Shown here: positions 56,041 through 63,703 of the stretch, one piece after another
Position numbering within the stretch: position 1 is the stretch's first letter
Layout of the letters: the number at the start of each line of letters is the position of its first letter
Assembly (NCBI GenBank): GCA_002238415.1
Contig: MPMI01000014.1
Location: forward strand, 48,545-112,544
DNA length: 64,000 bases
Origin: Desulfurellaceae bacterium bin18
GTDB taxonomy: Bacteria; Desulfobacterota; Binatia; Bin18
Direction of reading: 5' to 3'
Position numbers and translations under genes: made by a program
The notes under the pieces: model-generated
What the model was told of the DNA's origin: nothing
The model's database searches: none
The model's input: only the letters and a program-made list of their open reading frames with translations

Positions 56041-56916
56041 ATGTTTTCAGGATCACTGGTCGCGCTGGTTACGCCGTTCAAGAACAATGCCGTTGATGAA
56101 CAACGGCTGGCAGACTTGGTTGAATGGCATATTAAAAGCGGGACGCATGGCATCGTTCCGTGTGGGACAACGGGTGAGTCTGCGACGCTCTCTCACCAGG
56201 AACATACGCAGGTGGTCAAACTGGTTGTCGAGGTCGCCAGGAAGCGTATTCCCGTAGTGGCCGGGACGGGGTCGAACTCAACCGCGGAAGCTATCCACAT
56301 GACGTGCGAAGCCCAAGAGATTGGGGCCGACGGCGCGCTCATGATCTCACCGTATTATAATCGACCGCCGCAAGAAGGCATCTATCAGCACTACAAAGCG
56401 GTGGCCGAGGCCGCCCAGGGCTTTCCCATCGTTTTTTATAATATCCCGAGCCGAACGGGCTCGAATATCCTGCCCGATACCATGGCCCGTCTGGCGCAGA
56501 TTGAGAACATTGTCGGCGTCAAGGAAGCCTCCGGCTCAGTCGATCAGGTGATCGACATCCGGCTCGCCTGCGGTGACAACCTGGCCATTTTGTCCGGCGA
56601 AGACACGCTGACGTTTTCCATGATGGCACTGGGCGGCGCTGGTGTTATCAGCACCGCGGCTAATGTTGCGCCCAAGGCCATGGCCGAGCTGGCAAACGCC
56701 GGGTTGAACAAGGAATGGGACAAAGCGTCCGCCCTGCAACTCAGCCTCGTCCCGCTCATCCGCGCCCTGTTTATCGAGACCAACCCCATTCCGGCCAAGA
56801 CCGCGCTGGCGCTGATGGGAATGTGTGAAGCCGAGTTGCGCCAGCCGCTGGCCCCCATGGCCGAGGCCAATAAGGAAAAGCTGAAAGCTACGCTCAAGAA
56901 GTACGAACTGATTTAG
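56041..56916 (+). CDS. dapA: 4-hydroxy-tetrahydrodipicolinate synthase
   Basis: 291 residues; condenses pyruvate with aspartate semialdehyde. Motifs: GSLVALVTPFKNNAVDEQRL, GIVPCGTTGESATLSHQEHT, ADGALMISPYYNRPPQEGIY, the Schiff-base Lys in NIVGVKEASGSVDQ and LSGEDTLTFSMMALGGAGVI. AGGAGG lies before the ATG. Spaced 44 bases from dapF. Confidence 0.97.
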   Translation: MFSGSLVALVTPFKNNAVDEQRLADLVEWHIKSGTHGIVPCGTTGESATLSHQEHTQVVKLVVEVARKRIPVVAGTGSNSTAEAIHMTCEAQEIGADGALMISPYYNRPPQEGIYQHYKAVAEAAQGFPIVFYNIPSRTGSNILPDTMARLAQIENIVGVKEASGSVDQVIDIRLACGDNLAILSGEDTLTFSMMALGGAGVISTAANVAPKAMAELANAGLNKEWDKASALQLSLVPLIRALFIETNPIPAKTALALMGMCEAELRQPLAPMAEANKEKLKATLKKYELI

Positions 56917-56938
56917 CAACGCTGAATAGTGTGCCCTT

Positions 56939-56975
56939 GCCCCTTCACTCTGGCCAGGGTGAGGGGGCTTTCTTT
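56939..56975 (+). terminator. Terminator between dapA and dapB
   Basis: GCCCCTTCACTCTGG and CCAGGGTGAGGGGGC pair over nearly their whole length (two G-T pairs), then TTTCTTT. It lies 22 bases after dapA and 26 before dapB, so dapB is either read through or has its own promoter. Confidence 0.75.
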
Positions 56976-57001
56976 ATACGGGGCAAAGCGGGGGAAGAGA
57001 A

Positions 57002-57805
57002 ATGGGAACGAATATCGTCATCTGTGGTGCGGCCGGGCGCATGGGAAAAATGTTGGTGCGTCTCATTCACGAACATCCTGATGCTCAGCTCGTTGGCGCG
57101 ATCGAAGCGGCGGGTCATCCTGCCCTTGGCTCGGACGCTGGCGAAACCGCCGGTATCGGACCACTCAGTGTGCCGGTGACGAGCGATTACGCGGCGGCGG
57201 CTGGCCCGGATACCGTTACCCTGGACTTTACTCTGGCCGATGCGGCAATGGACCATCTGCGGACGGCGGTCGCCAGCGGCGCCGGCATTGCCATTGGTAC
57301 GACCGGTCTGTCGGCTGAGCAACGGACCGAGGCGGAACGTATCGCTCCCCAGAGCCGGGTCCTTATTGCCCCCAATATGAGTGTTGGGGTGAATATCTTG
57401 ATGAAAGTCGTCGAGGACGTGGCAAAGATCGTGGGTCCGGACTTCGATCCTGAAGTAGTGGAAATGCACCATCGCTTCAAAATTGATGCACCCAGCGGAA
57501 CCGCGCTCGCTCTGGGCCGGATTATTGCCGAGGCCCAAGGCAAGGATTTCGATCAGAGTGCGAAGTATGGCCGTCAAGGTATTACGGGGCAGCGAACAGA
57601 CGAAGAAATCGGCATGATGACCTTGCGCGGCGGCGATACCGTGGGCGAGCACACCGTGCATTTTGCCGGCTTTGGCGAACGCCTGGAGCTGACCCATCGT
57701 GCCTTGAATCGTGAGTGTTTGGCTCGCGGCGCGGTTCGGGCCGCCCTGTGGCTGGCGGATAAGCCCAACGGGTTGTATTCGATGAAAGACGTGCTGGGTC
57801 TGTAA
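57002..57805 (+). CDS. dapB: 4-hydroxy-tetrahydrodipicolinate reductase
   Basis: 267 residues; NAD(P)H-dependent. Motifs: NIVICGAAGRMGKMLVRLIH (nucleotide site), IGTTGLSAEQRTEAERIA, LIAPNMSVGVNILMKVVEDV, the signature VEMHHRFKIDAPSGTALALG and TVHFAGFGERLELTHRALNR. AGAGAAATG start, with purine stretch GGGGGAAGAG before it. Last of the arg-dap string, then a terminator. Confidence 0.97.
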   Translation: MGTNIVICGAAGRMGKMLVRLIHEHPDAQLVGAIEAAGHPALGSDAGETAGIGPLSVPVTSDYAAAAGPDTVTLDFTLADAAMDHLRTAVASGAGIAIGTTGLSAEQRTEAERIAPQSRVLIAPNMSVGVNILMKVVEDVAKIVGPDFDPEVVEMHHRFKIDAPSGTALALGRIIAEAQGKDFDQSAKYGRQGITGQRTDEEIGMMTLRGGDTVGEHTVHFAGFGERLELTHRALNRECLARGAVRAALWLADKPNGLYSMKDVLGL

Positions 57806-57818
57806 GGCGGGCAACCCA

Positions 57819-57841
57819 CCCCTCCCTGGAGGGGATTTTTT
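57819..57841 (+). terminator. Rho-independent terminator of dapB
   Basis: CCCCTC-CCTG-GAGGGG-ATTTTTT. Six-pair stem, tetraloop and T tract, 14 bases after the dapB stop; ends the plus-strand biosynthetic string before the convergent aat gene. Confidence 0.9.
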
Positions 57842-57876
57842 GTTCAAAGCCGCTCGCCGTCGTCCCTACCTCCGCT

Positions 57877-58551
57877 TCACCACTTCCCGCGTCGGGTTGG
57901 GAACTGCTGGGCCTCGGCGAGGCGCTGAAGAAACGTTGCGCGGGGAATTTCATACGCCCCGAGCCGTTGCAGATGCGGATTGGCGATCTGACAGTCGATC
58001 AATTGAAACTGCCATTGGTGGAGCTGCTGCGTTAAGCGGCAGAAGGCGACTTTTGAGGCATTGGCCACGCGTTTGAACATGGACTCGCCGAAGAACGCGC
58101 GCCCCAAACTCACCCCGTAAATCCCCCCGACAAGCTCACCGTCGTCCCAGGCCTCAGCCGAATGGGCAAAGCCGGCTTCATGCAGGGCGCAGTAGGCGGT
58201 CAGCATATCGGGCGTAATCCAGGTGCCTTCCCCGTTCCGCAGTCGGGTTTCCGCGCAGGCGTAGACCACCTCTTCAAAGGCCCGGTCGAACGTGACCGAA
58301 AAGCGCTCCTGCCGGAGCAACCGGCGTAGGCTGCGGGATATATGAAACCCGTCCGGGTCGATGACACAGCGTTGCGGCGGACTCCACCACAGGATCGGGG
58401 AGTCATCGCTATACCAGGGAAAAATGCCGAGTTGATAGGCCAGCAATAAGCGTTTGAGGCTCAGGTCGCCGCCAACCGCCAGCAGCCCTTCCGGGTTGGC
58501 CCATTCAGGATTGGGAAAGACGAGTTCCTCGGTCAGTTGGTAGACGGGCAT
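57877..58551 (-). CDS. aat: Leucyl/phenylalanyl-tRNA--protein transferase
   Basis: 224 residues; attaches Leu or Phe to N-terminal Arg/Lys of proteins for N-end-rule degradation. Text: FPNPEWANPEGLLAVGGDLS, LLAYQLGIFPWYSDDSPILW, WSPPQRCVIDPDGFHISRSL, SAEAWDDGELVGGIYGVSLG and FFGESMFKRVANASKVAFCR. Full length and typical. Divergent from the selenoprotein gene. Confidence 0.97.
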   Translation of the reverse strand: MPVYQLTEELVFPNPEWANPEGLLAVGGDLSLKRLLLAYQLGIFPWYSDDSPILWWSPPQRCVIDPDGFHISRSLRRLLRQERFSVTFDRAFEEVVYACAETRLRNGEGTWITPDMLTAYCALHEAGFAHSAEAWDDGELVGGIYGVSLGRAFFGESMFKRVANASKVAFCRLTQQLHQWQFQLIDCQIANPHLQRLGAYEIPRATFLQRLAEAQQFPTRRGKW

Positions 58552-58597
58552 GCTGGGCTCTTATGGTTCAGAAAACACAACTACCTGTCAATGCGAC

Positions 58598-58651
58598 AAA
58601 GAGGAAACGTGTCCCGCATCTCCAGGCTGTCGGAGGACACGTTTCCTCTTT
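58598..58651. promoter_or_regulatory. Long perfect hairpin in the leader of the selenoprotein gene
   Basis: AAAGAGGAAACGTGTCC (58598-58614) pairs perfectly with GGACACGTTTCCTCTTT (58635-58651), 17 base pairs around a 20-base loop; A and T runs flank it. It lies between aat and the AhpD-like gene, 83 bases before the latter's ATG, in a divergent gap where no ordinary terminator is needed. It could be an attenuator, a terminator for an upstream transcript, or a repeat element. Confidence 0.6.
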
Positions 58652-58733
58652 TCATCAGCGTGGCTGCCTGCCGCTTGCTTTTTGTCAAAAAATCGCACAA
58701 GAGAAGGGGCAGAGTAAAAGAAGGAGGAATCCC

Positions 58734-59330
58734 ATGGATCGGGTGAGCAAGGTTCCCTTTGATCAGGTTGACGTCGAACTCCAGGCAATTATGCGTGAAT
58801 ACGACCAGGAACTCGGTGGGTCGGAGTTCGTGCAGGTGTTTGCCCACGCGCCTGAGGTGTTCAAGTCGTTTATCAATTTCTATTTCCCATTGGTGTCAGG
58901 CGAGCGGGGCAATGTCGATGTCAAACTGACCGAGTTGGCCCGCCTCAAGGTGGCCGAGCGCAACGACTGCAATTTATGAATGCACGCCCGGTTTGCCTTG
59001 GCAAGGCAACAAGGAGTGACGGAAGAACTGATTGCAGCGCTGCCCCAGTACGATACCAGTGAACTCTTTACACCGCGCGAGAAAGCGGCCATTCGTTTTG
59101 CGGATATTCTTGCCGGTGACCACCGTCAGGCTTCACCCGCGTTGTTTGATGCTTTACGTGAGCATTTTACAGAGCCGGAAATCCTGGAACTGGGCTGGCG
59201 GATTGTGACCTTTGTCGGCTACGGCCGGTTGATTCATGCCCTCGGTCTGGAGATTGGACAGACCTGCCCGCTACACAACGCAGAGGCTGCTCCAGGGCAG
59301 GAGACGCAAGCCTCCGCTCAAGGGGCGTAA
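58734..59330 (+). CDS. AhpD-like (carboxymuconolactone decarboxylase family) selenoprotein with CxxU motif
   Basis: Read as one 198-residue protein with selenocysteine at residue 82 encoded by TGA (58977-58979). The upstream part ends ELARLKVAERNDCNL, then UGA, then MHARFALARQQGVTEELIAA; together this is the AhpD-type active site C-N-L-U with a following His, so UGA takes the place of the second cysteine of CxxC. Downstream: TPREKAAIRFADILAG and ELGWRIVTFVGYGRLIHALG, the normal rest of the family. A SECIS-like hairpin follows the UGA. AAGGAGGAAT precedes the ATG at 58734. Peroxide or thiol redox is the likely role. Ordinary gene callers will split it. Confidence 0.85.
58980..59010 (+). promoter_or_regulatory. 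Candidate bacterial SECIS element
   Basis: Directly after the UGA, TTGCC (58993-58997) pairs with GGCAA (59005-59009) around the loop TTGGCAA, which holds two Gs. The loop begins 19 bases after the UGA, inside the 16-37 base range known for bacterial SECIS hairpins. Stem is only five certain pairs, so it is a candidate. Confidence 0.6.
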
Positions 59331-59341
59331 GCCCACCCGGA

Positions 59342-59548
59342 TTACGCCCGGTCCAGGAAGGCGTCGAACCGGTTGAGCAACTCTTCCGCCGAAACTGGCG
59401 GTGCGGGCGGTGGGGGTGGCGGCGTGACACTGCGCGGCTGAGGTGTGGGCGGCGGCAGCGTGTGGCGCGCTGGAGTGCATTGGCTCAAAACAAGACAGAA
59501 GCTCAGCAGGCAACCGAATCGGGCAAACAATGTCCAAGTGTTGCTCAT
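59342..59548 (-). CDS. Small proline-rich lipoprotein
   Basis: 68 residues: signal peptide with lipobox LVLSQC (Cys24), then a proline-rich stretch PPPTPQPRSVTPPPPPPAPP and a short helical end VSAEELLNRFDAFLDRA. Probably anchored to the outer or inner membrane. Other reading frames here are rich in Ala/His and give no signal peptide. No family known. Converges with the selenoprotein gene. Confidence 0.55.
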   Translation of the reverse strand: MSNTWTLFARFGCLLSFCLVLSQCTPARHTLPPPTPQPRSVTPPPPPPAPPVSAEELLNRFDAFLDRA

Positions 59549-59603
59549 ACGCAGTTACAACCAATGCCGGCCGGGGGCCTGTACGGAGAATCGACTCACT
59601 ATA

Positions 59604-60683
59604 TCAAGGCTGGCTGGGATGAGCGACCGCATGCGCAGCCTCAGCCAGGACGACGGCGCGGTGATCAAAATCGCTGAGCCGCTCATCTTTCAACTGGCCG
59701 TTCTTGTACAACACAAAGAGCTGCATGCCCACGACGGCGGTTTTCCACAGGGCGAAGGTTTCATAGAATTTGATATTGCCGACGTCACGGCCACTCCGCC
59801 GAGCATAGCGCTGGACAATATCGTCCCGAGACAAGAACCCCGGTAAAACGGGCATCTGGGCAATCTCCAGCCGGCCCGGCGGGTCATCGTGCTGAGTCCA
59901 ATAATTGAGTAACAGACCCAGGTCAATGAGTGGGTCGCCGAGTGTGCATTGGTCCCAGTCAAAAAGGGAAATAATCCGGGAAATGTCTGTCGGATCGACC
60001 ATCAGATTGTCGAGCTTATAGTCATTGTGCAACAAGGTCGGAGGGGGCGAAGTTGGCAGGTGGCCAGCCAACCACTGTCCGAGTTCATCCATAAGTGGGA
60101 GTTCTTCGACCTTGGCCTGATCCCACCGCTTGCGCCAGTTGCGGACCTGCCGTTCGACAAAACCCTGGGGTCTGCCCAAGGTTTCGAGGCCGACCGCCCG
60201 GTAGTCTACTGCGTGGAAGTCGACCAGGGTGTCCACAATGGCTTCACTCAGACGGGCATACACGACCGGTTGCCCGAGCTGCTCAGCCGGCAGGTCCTTA
60301 TGGATGACCAGGCCGCTCCGACGCTCCATGACAAAAAACGGTGCACCCAGAACGCTCGCGTCGTCACAAAAAAAATAGGGGCGCGAGGCTGGTGGAAAAA
60401 CCGGCCACAGGGCGGACAGCGCCCGAAATTCTCGAGCCATATCATACGCACCCACAGCCAACGGACCGCTGGGCGGCCGGCGGAGGACGTATTCGTGGGC
60501 ACCAAAGCGCACCAGATAGGTCAGATTGGCATGCCCGCCGGCAAATTGCACAACCGTCAGCGGGCCGTCAGCCTCAGGCAGCCGCGCACGCACATAGGTA
60601 TCCACCACGTTCAGGTCAAGGGTGGCTTCCGGACGAACAGAGACGGTTTCAGGTTCGGTCCAGCCTGGCGGAATATGTTCCAT
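59604..60683 (-). CDS. Phosphotransferase-family (APH / ACAD10-like) kinase
   Basis: 359 residues. Kinase-like fold: FAGGHANLTYLVRFGAHEYV, the N-lobe VLRRPPSGPLAVGAYDMARE, then catalytic loop LLHNDYKLDNLMVDPTD (Asp of HNDYKLDN) and metal-site IISLFDWDQCTLGDPLIDLG. This subgroup, resembling the N-terminal part of human ACAD10/11, phosphorylates hydroxyacyl groups during degradation of unusual fatty acids. No acyl-CoA dehydrogenase is adjacent here. Start at ATG 60683. Confidence 0.9.
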   Translation of the reverse strand: MEHIPPGWTEPETVSVRPEATLDLNVVDTYVRARLPEADGPLTVVQFAGGHANLTYLVRFGAHEYVLRRPPSGPLAVGAYDMAREFRALSALWPVFPPASRPYFFCDDASVLGAPFFVMERRSGLVIHKDLPAEQLGQPVVYARLSEAIVDTLVDFHAVDYRAVGLETLGRPQGFVERQVRNWRKRWDQAKVEELPLMDELGQWLAGHLPTSPPPTLLHNDYKLDNLMVDPTDISRIISLFDWDQCTLGDPLIDLGLLLNYWTQHDDPPGRLEIAQMPVLPGFLSRDDIVQRYARRSGRDVGNIKFYETFALWKTAVVGMQLFVLYKNGQLKDERLSDFDHRAVVLAEAAHAVAHPSQP

Positions 60684-60758
60684 CGGTGTTCCTTCTCTCC
60701 CGGATGTGACCCGTGGAACAGGTCTGTGTCATGCATAGGTAATGGAAGCTGCGGGAGT

Positions 60759-61130
60759 TTACAATAATCTGCCAAGCCAGAATCCGCACACGACGGCCAG
60801 CAGGCCGACCATAACGCTGCCGACAATATTCAGCAGGCCGAGTAGAATGCTACCGTTCTGAAACAACTGCATCGACTCATACGCGAACGTCGAGAAGGTG
60901 GTATAGGCACCCAGAAAACCAACGACAAAGAAGTGTCGCTGTGGAGATGCCAAGAGCGCCCGGTCGTGCAGAACGGCGATGGTAACGCCGAGGAGAAGAC
61001 TGCCGGTTATATTGGCGAGAAATGTTCCGTACGGAAAGTGAGATCCCAGGAGCCGAGCCGCCCAGCTTGAAACCAGAAAGCGCGCGTTTGCCCCGAAAAA
61101 GCCGCCAAGTCCAATCAGAAGATATTGCAC
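60759..61130 (-). CDS. crcB: Fluoride ion exporter CrcB/Fluc
   Basis: 123 residues, four hydrophobic helices. Signature text: LLIGLGGFFGANARFLVSSW, FPYGTFLANITGSLLLGVTI, GFLGAYTTFSTFAYESMQLF. Forms dimeric fluoride channels. Start GTG 61130, with GAGGGGG eight to nine bases upstream; a start at 61169 gives a longer N-terminus and no gain. No fluoride riboswitch was seen upstream. Confidence 0.93.
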   Translation of the reverse strand: MQYLLIGLGGFFGANARFLVSSWAARLLGSHFPYGTFLANITGSLLLGVTIAVLHDRALLASPQRHFFVVGFLGAYTTFSTFAYESMQLFQNGSILLGLLNIVGSVMVGLLAVVCGFWLGRLL

Positions 61131-61298
61131 GCGATTTTCCCCCTCGGGTACGAGCCCAGCGTTTCGCACGGAGATAGCGAGTCGTCCTCAATGCAGTCTC
61201 TCAACCTGTCAGATTGCCGCCCCGTTATTGACTCCTGCCACGCGACAGTCTTTAGTGGAAGCACAGGAGAAGAGGCTGAGTCATACGGAGGAAAGACG

Positions 61299-61922
61299 AT
61301 GGACGATATTCTACAAGCGCTATTCCGCTGGGTCCACCTACTAGCCGGTATCACCTGGATCGGACTCCTGTACTACTTCAATCTGATCAACGCCCACTTC
61401 CAGGGCGCGCTCGAAGCGGATGTCCGCAAACAAGTTGTGCCGCAAATCATGCCGCGCACGCTGTGGTGGTTCCGCTGGGGAGCCATGTTCACCTTTCTGT
61501 CCGGTCTGTTGCTGATTCTGTGGAAGTATTTCCTGCTGGGGAGCGGCTTTACTGGTGATGCCGGTCTGTTCGGATCGAGTGCGGGGCTGTGGATCAGCAT
61601 GGGTGCGCTGTTCGGTACGATCATGTGGTTTAACGTCTGGTTCATTATCTGGCCGGCCCAGCAGCAGATTATCACCGCGACGGTCAAGGGCGAAGCGCCA
61701 GACCCGGCCCTGCCCAAGCGGGCACTGCTCGCCTCTCGCACAAACACCTTTCTATCCGTTCCCATGCTGTTCGGTATGATCGCCGGCGCCGGGCATTATC
61801 CGTCGATTACCTTTGGACCGCTGTGGCTGATTATTGTCCTGGGGCTGGGCTTTGGCCTGGCCTATCACCTGATTTTCCAGGTTGGCGGAAAAGTCGCTAA
61901 GGACTGGCCGGTAGAGGAGTGA
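61299..61922 (+). CDS. PuuD-like (urate hydroxylase-type) membrane protein
   Basis: 207 residues with four or five hydrophobic helices: LFRWVHLLAGITWIGLLYYF, WWFRWGAMFTFLSGLLLILW, WISMGALFGTIMWFNVWFII, SVPMLFGMIAGAGHY and FGPLWLIIVLGLGFGLAYHL. His in WVHLLAG and the FNVWFIIWPAQQQII text match the membrane domain of PuuD/DUF989 proteins, which in some bacteria carry a cytochrome c tail and oxidise urate. No haem CXXCH is present here. Start at ATG 61299, GGAGGAAAG upstream. Confidence 0.82.
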   Translation: MDDILQALFRWVHLLAGITWIGLLYYFNLINAHFQGALEADVRKQVVPQIMPRTLWWFRWGAMFTFLSGLLLILWKYFLLGSGFTGDAGLFGSSAGLWISMGALFGTIMWFNVWFIIWPAQQQIITATVKGEAPDPALPKRALLASRTNTFLSVPMLFGMIAGAGHYPSITFGPLWLIIVLGLGFGLAYHLIFQVGGKVAKDWPVEE

Positions 61923-61925
61923 CGA

Positions 61926-62690
61926 CTACTCCTGAGGCGCGTCTGATTGAAACGTCAGTGTGACCTTCGCTTCTCCTTTTTCAGACAGGGCAATCTCCTG
62001 TGAGCGAGTGCCAAACCGCTCGTGCCAGGCCGCGATAGTATATTCGCCGGGCGGAACATTGTGGAGCCTGAAGGTCCCGTCCTGATCGCTCAGGGCAAAA
62101 TACGGATGGTCGAACACGCCTAGATAACTCCGCATCCAGCCGTGGATGTCACACTTGACCTCAATGCCGACCTCCTCCGTATCGATGCTTAGGATCCGTG
62201 ACGTGCCCTTGAGCCCCAGACTGAAATTCCAGTGTGACGAATTGTGCGGCAGACCGTGGACATTATGGGCCATGGGGTCGCTATTGAGATAGCGAATCGG
62301 TTGATCGACCCGAATCGCCATAATACGCGGTAGAAAGATGCAGCCTTTTTGGTCGCTCTCAACCGGTTCTTCAGGAACGGCAAAAACCCGCTCGTTCAGA
62401 CCGTCTTTGATATATACCAGGGCGTTTTGCAGTCCGCCGTTAGTGACCAGCACATCGCCGGCGTAGACTGTACCCTCGTGTTGGGCGGCGCATTCCGACC
62501 AGCCGCCGAGTTGCAGCACGCTTTGCTCCGGCACGGGACCCTCGAAATGGATGCCCCCGGAAATCGTGCCCACCGTGGACAGATCGAGCGGGGTGGGTTG
62601 GCGGGGCGGCTTGGGCGGATCGTTGCAGCCCAGGAAAAAGGCGAGCAGGGCACCAACGGAAATCTGCCAGACCGATTGAGAGCAATGCAT
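61926..62690 (-). CDS. Lipoprotein with cupredoxin/carboxypeptidase-regulatory-like domain
   Basis: 254 residues. Lipobox signal MHCSQSVWQISVGALLAFFL then GC. Segment HNVHGLPHNSSHWNFSLGL and VKCDIHGWMRSYLGVFDHPY give a His and a Cys-x2-His of a copper-type site, as in methylamine-utilisation and plastocyanin-like lipoproteins; the C-terminal FRLHNVPPGEYTIAAWHERF is a carboxypeptidase-regulatory-like strand set. Probably periplasmic, redox or metal related. Start ATG 62690. Overlap-free with the PuuD-like gene, converging. Confidence 0.8.
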   Translation of the reverse strand: MHCSQSVWQISVGALLAFFLGCNDPPKPPRQPTPLDLSTVGTISGGIHFEGPVPEQSVLQLGGWSECAAQHEGTVYAGDVLVTNGGLQNALVYIKDGLNERVFAVPEEPVESDQKGCIFLPRIMAIRVDQPIRYLNSDPMAHNVHGLPHNSSHWNFSLGLKGTSRILSIDTEEVGIEVKCDIHGWMRSYLGVFDHPYFALSDQDGTFRLHNVPPGEYTIAAWHERFGTRSQEIALSEKGEAKVTLTFQSDAPQE

Positions 62691-62700
62691 AGAGAAGAAA

Positions 62701-63666
62701 TTATTTGGCCTGGACTTCTGCCAGATTGACACAGTTGATGGGCGGCTCGCCGGCACGCAGGCGGTTGACATTGGCGGCCAGGCCGCGCGCGATGTCGTTA
62801 TACGACAGATCGGTCACACCGGCGGTATGGGGTGTGGCAATCACATTGTGTTTGAACAGTGGGTCGGCCGGGTCGGTCGGCTCGTCCCAAAAAACGTCCA
62901 GGGCCGCCCCGGCGATGTCTTTATTGGCCAGAGCTGTAACCAGGGCGTCATGATCGATAACCGGGCCGCGCCCAACATTAACGAGGTAGGCCGTATTCTT
63001 CATGCTGGCGAGGGCCGGCGCATTGATGATCTCCCGCGTGTGGGGCGTGACCGGAAGCGCCAGGACAACGAAGTCGGCTTCTGCCAGGACGTGACTGAGG
63101 TCGCCCTGCCCACCAAGAAACTCAAATCCGTATTCTTCTTTGACGCGCTCGGACGGGTGCTGTTTCAGACCCAGCAGACGCATGTCAAAATGGCGCAGGC
63201 GGCTGGCCAGTTCTGTCCCGATACTCCCGACGCCGAGAATGGCGACCGTCTTGCCCAGCAATCCCTTGCCCATGGGCGAGCCAAAGACACCGTTTCGTAC
63301 GTTCTCGGCCGCCTGAGGAAATTTTCGGGCCAGGGCGAGCATGAGAAAAATGGCGTGCTCCGAGACTGAGGCGGCATTGCCCGTCCCTTCGTGGCCGGGG
63401 ACGTTGGCCACATAGATACCCTGTTCGGTCGCAGCCGGAATATCCACGCCTTCAAGCCCGACGCCGAATTGATGTATCATGCGTGCCGAGGTGGCTCGAA
63501 TAATATCCGCATCCACGCGGTGCATGGTCGGCACAACCACATCGGCGTCGCGCGTCGCACTCAGCACCTCCTCCGCCGGGCAGGCAATAATAGTGTCATC
63601 AGGCAGATGGTTACGCAGCGTCTCGGAACAGTGGGGGAAATGGGTGGAGCACAGAACGATTTTCAT
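62701..63666 (-). CDS. D-isomer-specific 2-hydroxyacid dehydrogenase
   Basis: 321 residues. NAD-binding GKTVAILGVGSIGTELASRL, then VGLEGVDIPAATEQGIYVAN, TAYLVNVGRGPVIDHDALVT, GAALDVFWDEPTDPADPLF and the catalytic His in VIATPHTAGVTDLS. Reduces 2-keto acids; the substrate cannot be told. ATG at 63666 begins the fold (MKIVLCSTHFPHCSETLRNH). Confidence 0.93.
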   Translation of the reverse strand: MKIVLCSTHFPHCSETLRNHLPDDTIIACPAEEVLSATRDADVVVPTMHRVDADIIRATSARMIHQFGVGLEGVDIPAATEQGIYVANVPGHEGTGNAASVSEHAIFLMLALARKFPQAAENVRNGVFGSPMGKGLLGKTVAILGVGSIGTELASRLRHFDMRLLGLKQHPSERVKEEYGFEFLGGQGDLSHVLAEADFVVLALPVTPHTREIINAPALASMKNTAYLVNVGRGPVIDHDALVTALANKDIAGAALDVFWDEPTDPADPLFKHNVIATPHTAGVTDLSYNDIARGLAANVNRLRAGEPPINCVNLAEVQAK

Positions 63667-63703
63667 GCGACGCGTCTTCCTGGATGGGACCGACTCAACC
63701 GAC

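Noticed and set aside
61131..61298. Fluoride riboswitch before crcB
   Set aside because: The conserved crcB-motif pieces could not be found in the gap between crcB and the PuuD-like gene.
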